Assembly (NCBI GenBank): GCA_903927465.1
Contig: CAIYMY010000020.1
Coordinates: forward strand, 1-64,000
Direction of reading: 5' to 3'
Source: an uncultured Rhodospirillales bacterium
Lineage (GTDB): Bacteria > Pseudomonadota > Alphaproteobacteria > Acetobacterales > Acetobacteraceae
Length of the DNA stretch: 64,000 bases
In this document: positions 61,810 to 64,000 of the stretch, piece by piece
Position numbering within the stretch: the first letter of the stretch is position 1
Layout: every line of letters begins with the position of its first letter
Program-made: the position numbers and the translations under genes
The notes under the pieces: model-generated
The model's database searches: none
Told to the model about the DNA's origin: nothing
The model's input: only the letters and a program-made list of their open reading frames with translations

Positions 61810-62283
61810 TCAGATTTTCTCCACCCGCGTCAGCCAGCATCCCGGCCGTGCGGTGTGGATATTGACATAGGCCACACGCGGGTCGCCGATCCGCGCGCGC
61901 AGCGCTGCCTCGGCCTCCTCCCCCGGCACGACAACGCCAAGGTCATACAGGCACATGCCCGCTCCATCGTAATGGCGCAGGCTGATGATGCTATTGACCA
62001 GCACGGTTTCGGGCAGCGCATCTTCAAGCGCTGCCCCACCGCAATCATTGGCATGCAGAAACACCGGCGAAGGTGTCCAATAAGGCCCCTGCGGCAGGGG
62101 CAAATCCCAGGATGCCAAAAGCATGGCCTCGCCCGGCTGGCCCAGGCGCAGGCAGGCCCGGCAGGGGTAGCCAGGCCCATCCACCTGGCGGGTCTGAACC
62201 GCCCCGCCGCGATCATCGCGACGGGAAGTGCGAAAACGCTGGGCGGCATCGGGGTCCATGGGGACGCAGCGGAAACGTGTCAT
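61810..62283 (-). CDS. DUF1203 family protein
   Basis: The ATG at 62283 gives 157 residues; the ORF-track start at 62427 runs into the mutM gene. It matches DUF1203: GPGYPCRACLRLGQPGEAMLLASWDLPLPQGPYWTPSPVFLH, then LRHYDGAGMCLYDLGVV and VAYVNIHTARPGCWLTRVEK. The family is uncharacterised. The conserved Cys pair PCRAC may bind a metal or be redox-active. It lies between the enoyl-CoA hydratase and mutM genes on the same strand. Confidence 0.8.
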   Translation of the reverse strand: MTRFRCVPMDPDAAQRFRTSRRDDRGGAVQTRQVDGPGYPCRACLRLGQPGEAMLLASWDLPLPQGPYWTPSPVFLHANDCGGAALEDALPETVLVNSIISLRHYDGAGMCLYDLGVVVPGEEAEAALRARIGDPRVAYVNIHTARPGCWLTRVEKI

Positions 62284-62357
62284 GGGTGGAAATCTGCCCC
62301 AGACAGCGCGGACAGACCATCCGTTTCTTGCGCTGACTTGCCCCCCTTTGGAAAGGC

Positions 62358-63254
62358 TCAGCGCTGCCGCACCGGGCAGAAAAAGCTTGATCGGCCGGAT
62401 TGCACAATCCGCTTGATCCCCAAGCAATCCGCTTGGCCCGGACAGCCAGGGCAGGCTTCCCCTTCCCGTCCATAGACGGCGAAATTCTCCTGAAAGCGCC
62501 CAATCTCGCCATCGGCGCGGACGTAATCGCGGAGACTCGACCCGCCAGCGGCAATCGCCTCCTGCAACACAGCTTTGATGGCGGGCGCCAACCGTGCCGC
62601 CCGCGCCCCCGCCACCGTGTGGGCGGAACGGCGGGGGGAAATGCCGGCGCGGTACAGCGCCTCACAGACATAGATATTGCCAAGCCCGGCGATTACCCGC
62701 TGATCCAAAAGCGCTGCCTTGATCGGGGTGCGCTTGCCCGCCAGCGCCGCGGAAAGCCAGGAAGGGGTGATCTCAGGCCCAAGCGGTTCCGGGCCAAGGT
62801 CAGCCAATAGCTTGTGTTGGTCCTCGGCCTCGGTCGCCACCAGATCCACGCTACCGAAGCGGCGCGGGTCCACAAAGCCGATATGCCAGCCGCCATCGGT
62901 GCCGAAGGCGAGGTGTTCATGCGCCTCGGGCGGGGCGTTATGGCCGCGCGCGTCAGAAAAGACGCCCTGCTTACCCTGCCGAGGCTCAACCGCCGCGCGT
63001 TCCCGCCGCGCCACCATCCGGCCTGACATGCCAAGATGGATCAGCAGACTCTCCCCGCCTTCCAGCCGCATCAGGATATATTTCGCCCGGCGGCGAAAGC
63101 TGATCACGCGCCGCCCGCGCAACCGTTCCGCCAGGCGCGGCGGGAAGGGAAAGCGCATGCCATCGCGCCGGGTTTCAGCCCAGACGATGCGCTCATGCTC
63201 CAGCACGGCCTGAAGGCCGCGCATCACGGTTTCCACTTCCGGCAATTCGGGCAT
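62358..63254 (-). CDS. mutM: formamidopyrimidine-DNA glycosylase
   Basis: The ATG at 63254 gives the catalytic N-terminus [13 protein letters not shown] (Pro after Met, then Glu), 298 residues. The ORF-track start adds 47 residues. Further motifs are [21 protein letters not shown] and [20 protein letters not shown]. The C-terminal zinc finger is unusual: Cys268, Cys271, Cys277 and Cys293, with the last normal Cys replaced (FFCPVRQR). It removes 8-oxoguanine and formamidopyrimidines. It is divergent from ubiE with about 40 bases between. Confidence 0.96.
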   Translation of the reverse strand: MPELPEVETVMRGLQAVLEHERIVWAETRRDGMRFPFPPRLAERLRGRRVISFRRRAKYILMRLEGGESLLIHLGMSGRMVARRERAAVEPRQGKQGVFSDARGHNAPPEAHEHLAFGTDGGWHIGFVDPRRFGSVDLVATEAEDQHKLLADLGPEPLGPEITPSWLSAALAGKRTPIKAALLDQRVIAGLGNIYVCEALYRAGISPRRSAHTVAGARAARLAPAIKAVLQEAIAAGGSSLRDYVRADGEIGRFQENFAVYGREGEACPGCPGQADCLGIKRIVQSGRSSFFCPVRQR

Positions 63255-63295
63255 TGCCCCTCCCCTTTCCGCCGATTGGCGCCTATGTTGACGCC

Positions 63296-64000
63296 ATGAA
63301 CGACACCGCCGCCCCAGAGACAGATTTCGGTTACCGCAAAATCCCCAAGGCCGAAAAGGCCGGGATGGTGCGGGCCGTGTTTGAAAGCGTCGCACCCAAA
63401 TATGATGTGATGAATGATTTCATGTCGCTTGGCGTGCATCGCATCTGGAAACGCATTTTTGTCAATGCCATTGGCGCAGGGCCGCATGATACCTTGCTCG
63501 ATCTTGCGGGCGGTACCGGAGATATCTGCTTCCTTGCGATGGAACGCGGCGCGGGACGGGTGATCCTGACGGATGTGAACCCGGCCATGCTGGAAGTGGC
63601 GCAAGGGCGTGCCCTGTCACGCGGCTTGGTCAGCGGGCTTTCCTTCATGTGCGTGGATGCAGAACGCATTCCGCTGCCTGATCGTAGTGTGGAAAGGGTT
63701 TCCATCGCCTTTGGGCTGCGCAATTGCACCGACAAGGATGCGGTACTGGCCGAGGCGCGGCGTGTGCTCCGCCCCGGTGGGCGCTTTCATTGCCTGGAAT
63801 TCTCAAAGCTTGAGGTGGCTGCCTTGGATGCGCTTTATGATGCCTGGTCCTTCAAGGCGCTGCCGGTGATTGGCCAGTATGTCGCGAAGGACCGCGCTTC
63901 CTATGAGTATTTGGCCGAGAGCATTCGCATGTTCCCAGATCAGGAAACCCTTGCCGGCATGATGCGCCGCGCGGGGCTGGAACGCGTTTCCTATCGCAAC
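63296..64000 (+). CDS. ubiE: ubiquinone/menaquinone methyltransferase UbiE, 3' end outside window
   Basis: Open to the end of the window, so not listed in the ORF track; 235 codons are visible. It starts [15 protein letters not shown] and shows [40 protein letters not shown] (SAM binding) and [14 protein letters not shown]. These are the classical UbiE motifs. It methylates the C-2 ring position in quinone synthesis. About 20-30 residues seem to be missing at the C-terminus. UbiB and coaBC-dut often follow in relatives; coaBC-dut is 37 kb away here. Confidence 0.96.
   Translation, partial: MNDTAAPETDFGYRKIPKAEKAGMVRAVFESVAPKYDVMNDFMSLGVHRIWKRIFVNAIGAGPHDTLLDLAGGTGDICFLAMERGAGRVILTDVNPAMLEVAQGRALSRGLVSGLSFMCVDAERIPLPDRSVERVSIAFGLRNCTDKDAVLAEARRVLRPGGRFHCLEFSKLEVAALDALYDAWSFKALPVIGQYVAKDRASYEYLAESIRMFPDQETLAGMMRRAGLERVSYRN

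Overview
The window looks like chromosomal DNA of a GC-rich alphaproteobacterium, most likely Acetobacteraceae (Roseomonas-like). The reasons are an NDUFA12-type complex I accessory gene next to mlaD and a DUF2155 gene, a crotonase/mutM/ubiE group typical of alphaproteobacteria, a coaBC-dut pair, and four Bug/TctC-type periplasmic binding proteins. This assignment is inference from gene content; there is no rRNA or tRNA here to confirm it. I saw no insertion sequence, integrase, CRISPR array or recognisable transcription regulator gene. No stretch longer than about 300 bases is without a gene.

Layout. 1-2.4 kb: the end of an acyl-CoA dehydrogenase, a Bug receptor and a small membrane protein. 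2.4-4.6 kb: uvrB. 4.8-8.2 kb: an operon for an NMT1/SsuA-type ABC importer that ends in an arylmalonate decarboxylase/maleate isomerase-like enzyme. 8.2-22.1 kb: a surface polysaccharide locus. Nine minus-strand genes encode a WbpM/PglF-type nucleotide-sugar dehydratase, two GT4 glycosyltransferases, a UDP-GlcNAc 2-epimerase, a DegT aminotransferase, a phosphoglycosyl transferase, an O-antigen ligase/polymerase, a Wzz-like protein and a heparinase-like protein. A divergent gene encodes a long SLBB/Wza-type exporter. 22.2-24.6 kb: a second Bug receptor and an MFS gene, meeting tail to tail at a palindromic repeat.

24.7-31.7 kb holds coaBC-dut, RidA, a TTC38-like protein, an AhpD-like protein, a PPK2 polyphosphate phosphotransferase, an MFS transporter and a secreted endo/exonuclease/phosphatase-family protein. 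31.7-37.8 kb holds a coupled minus-strand set: a DUF2075 helicase with an N-terminal RecB-like nuclease signature, a DMT transporter and a COG3146-type GNAT protein. These are followed by a second RidA and a degenerate paralogue of class II ribonucleotide reductase. 37.9-40.3 kb is a plus-strand run: NDUFA12, mlaD, a 74-residue protein, DUF2155 and a persulfide-dioxygenase-like MBL protein. A second copy of the palindromic repeat follows.

40.6-54.2 kb looks like a sugar-acid catabolic region. A TRAP transporter (dctP-Q-M), uronate dehydrogenase, an aldose 1-epimerase, a DUF2889 protein, a carboxymuconolactone-decarboxylase-like protein, a hydroxyacid dehydrogenase and an MBL lactonase-like protein run on the minus strand. 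A divergent unit encodes an IlvD/Edd sugar-acid dehydratase, an amidase and a cupin. A second hydroxyacid dehydrogenase, a 28-codon membrane ORF, a glyoxalase-like protein and an NHL-type propeller follow. 54.7-60.4 kb carries a crotonase lacking one catalytic Glu, two more Bug receptors, a GST, and LeuC/LeuD-like dehydratase subunits. 60.4-64 kb contains a small helical protein, a striking AT-rich patch, an enoyl-CoA hydratase, a DUF1203 protein, mutM with an altered zinc finger, and the start of ubiE.

As a whole the window describes a soil or water heterotroph that imports many organic acids and exports a polysaccharide. All functional calls come from reading motifs in the translated ORFs; no database search was run.
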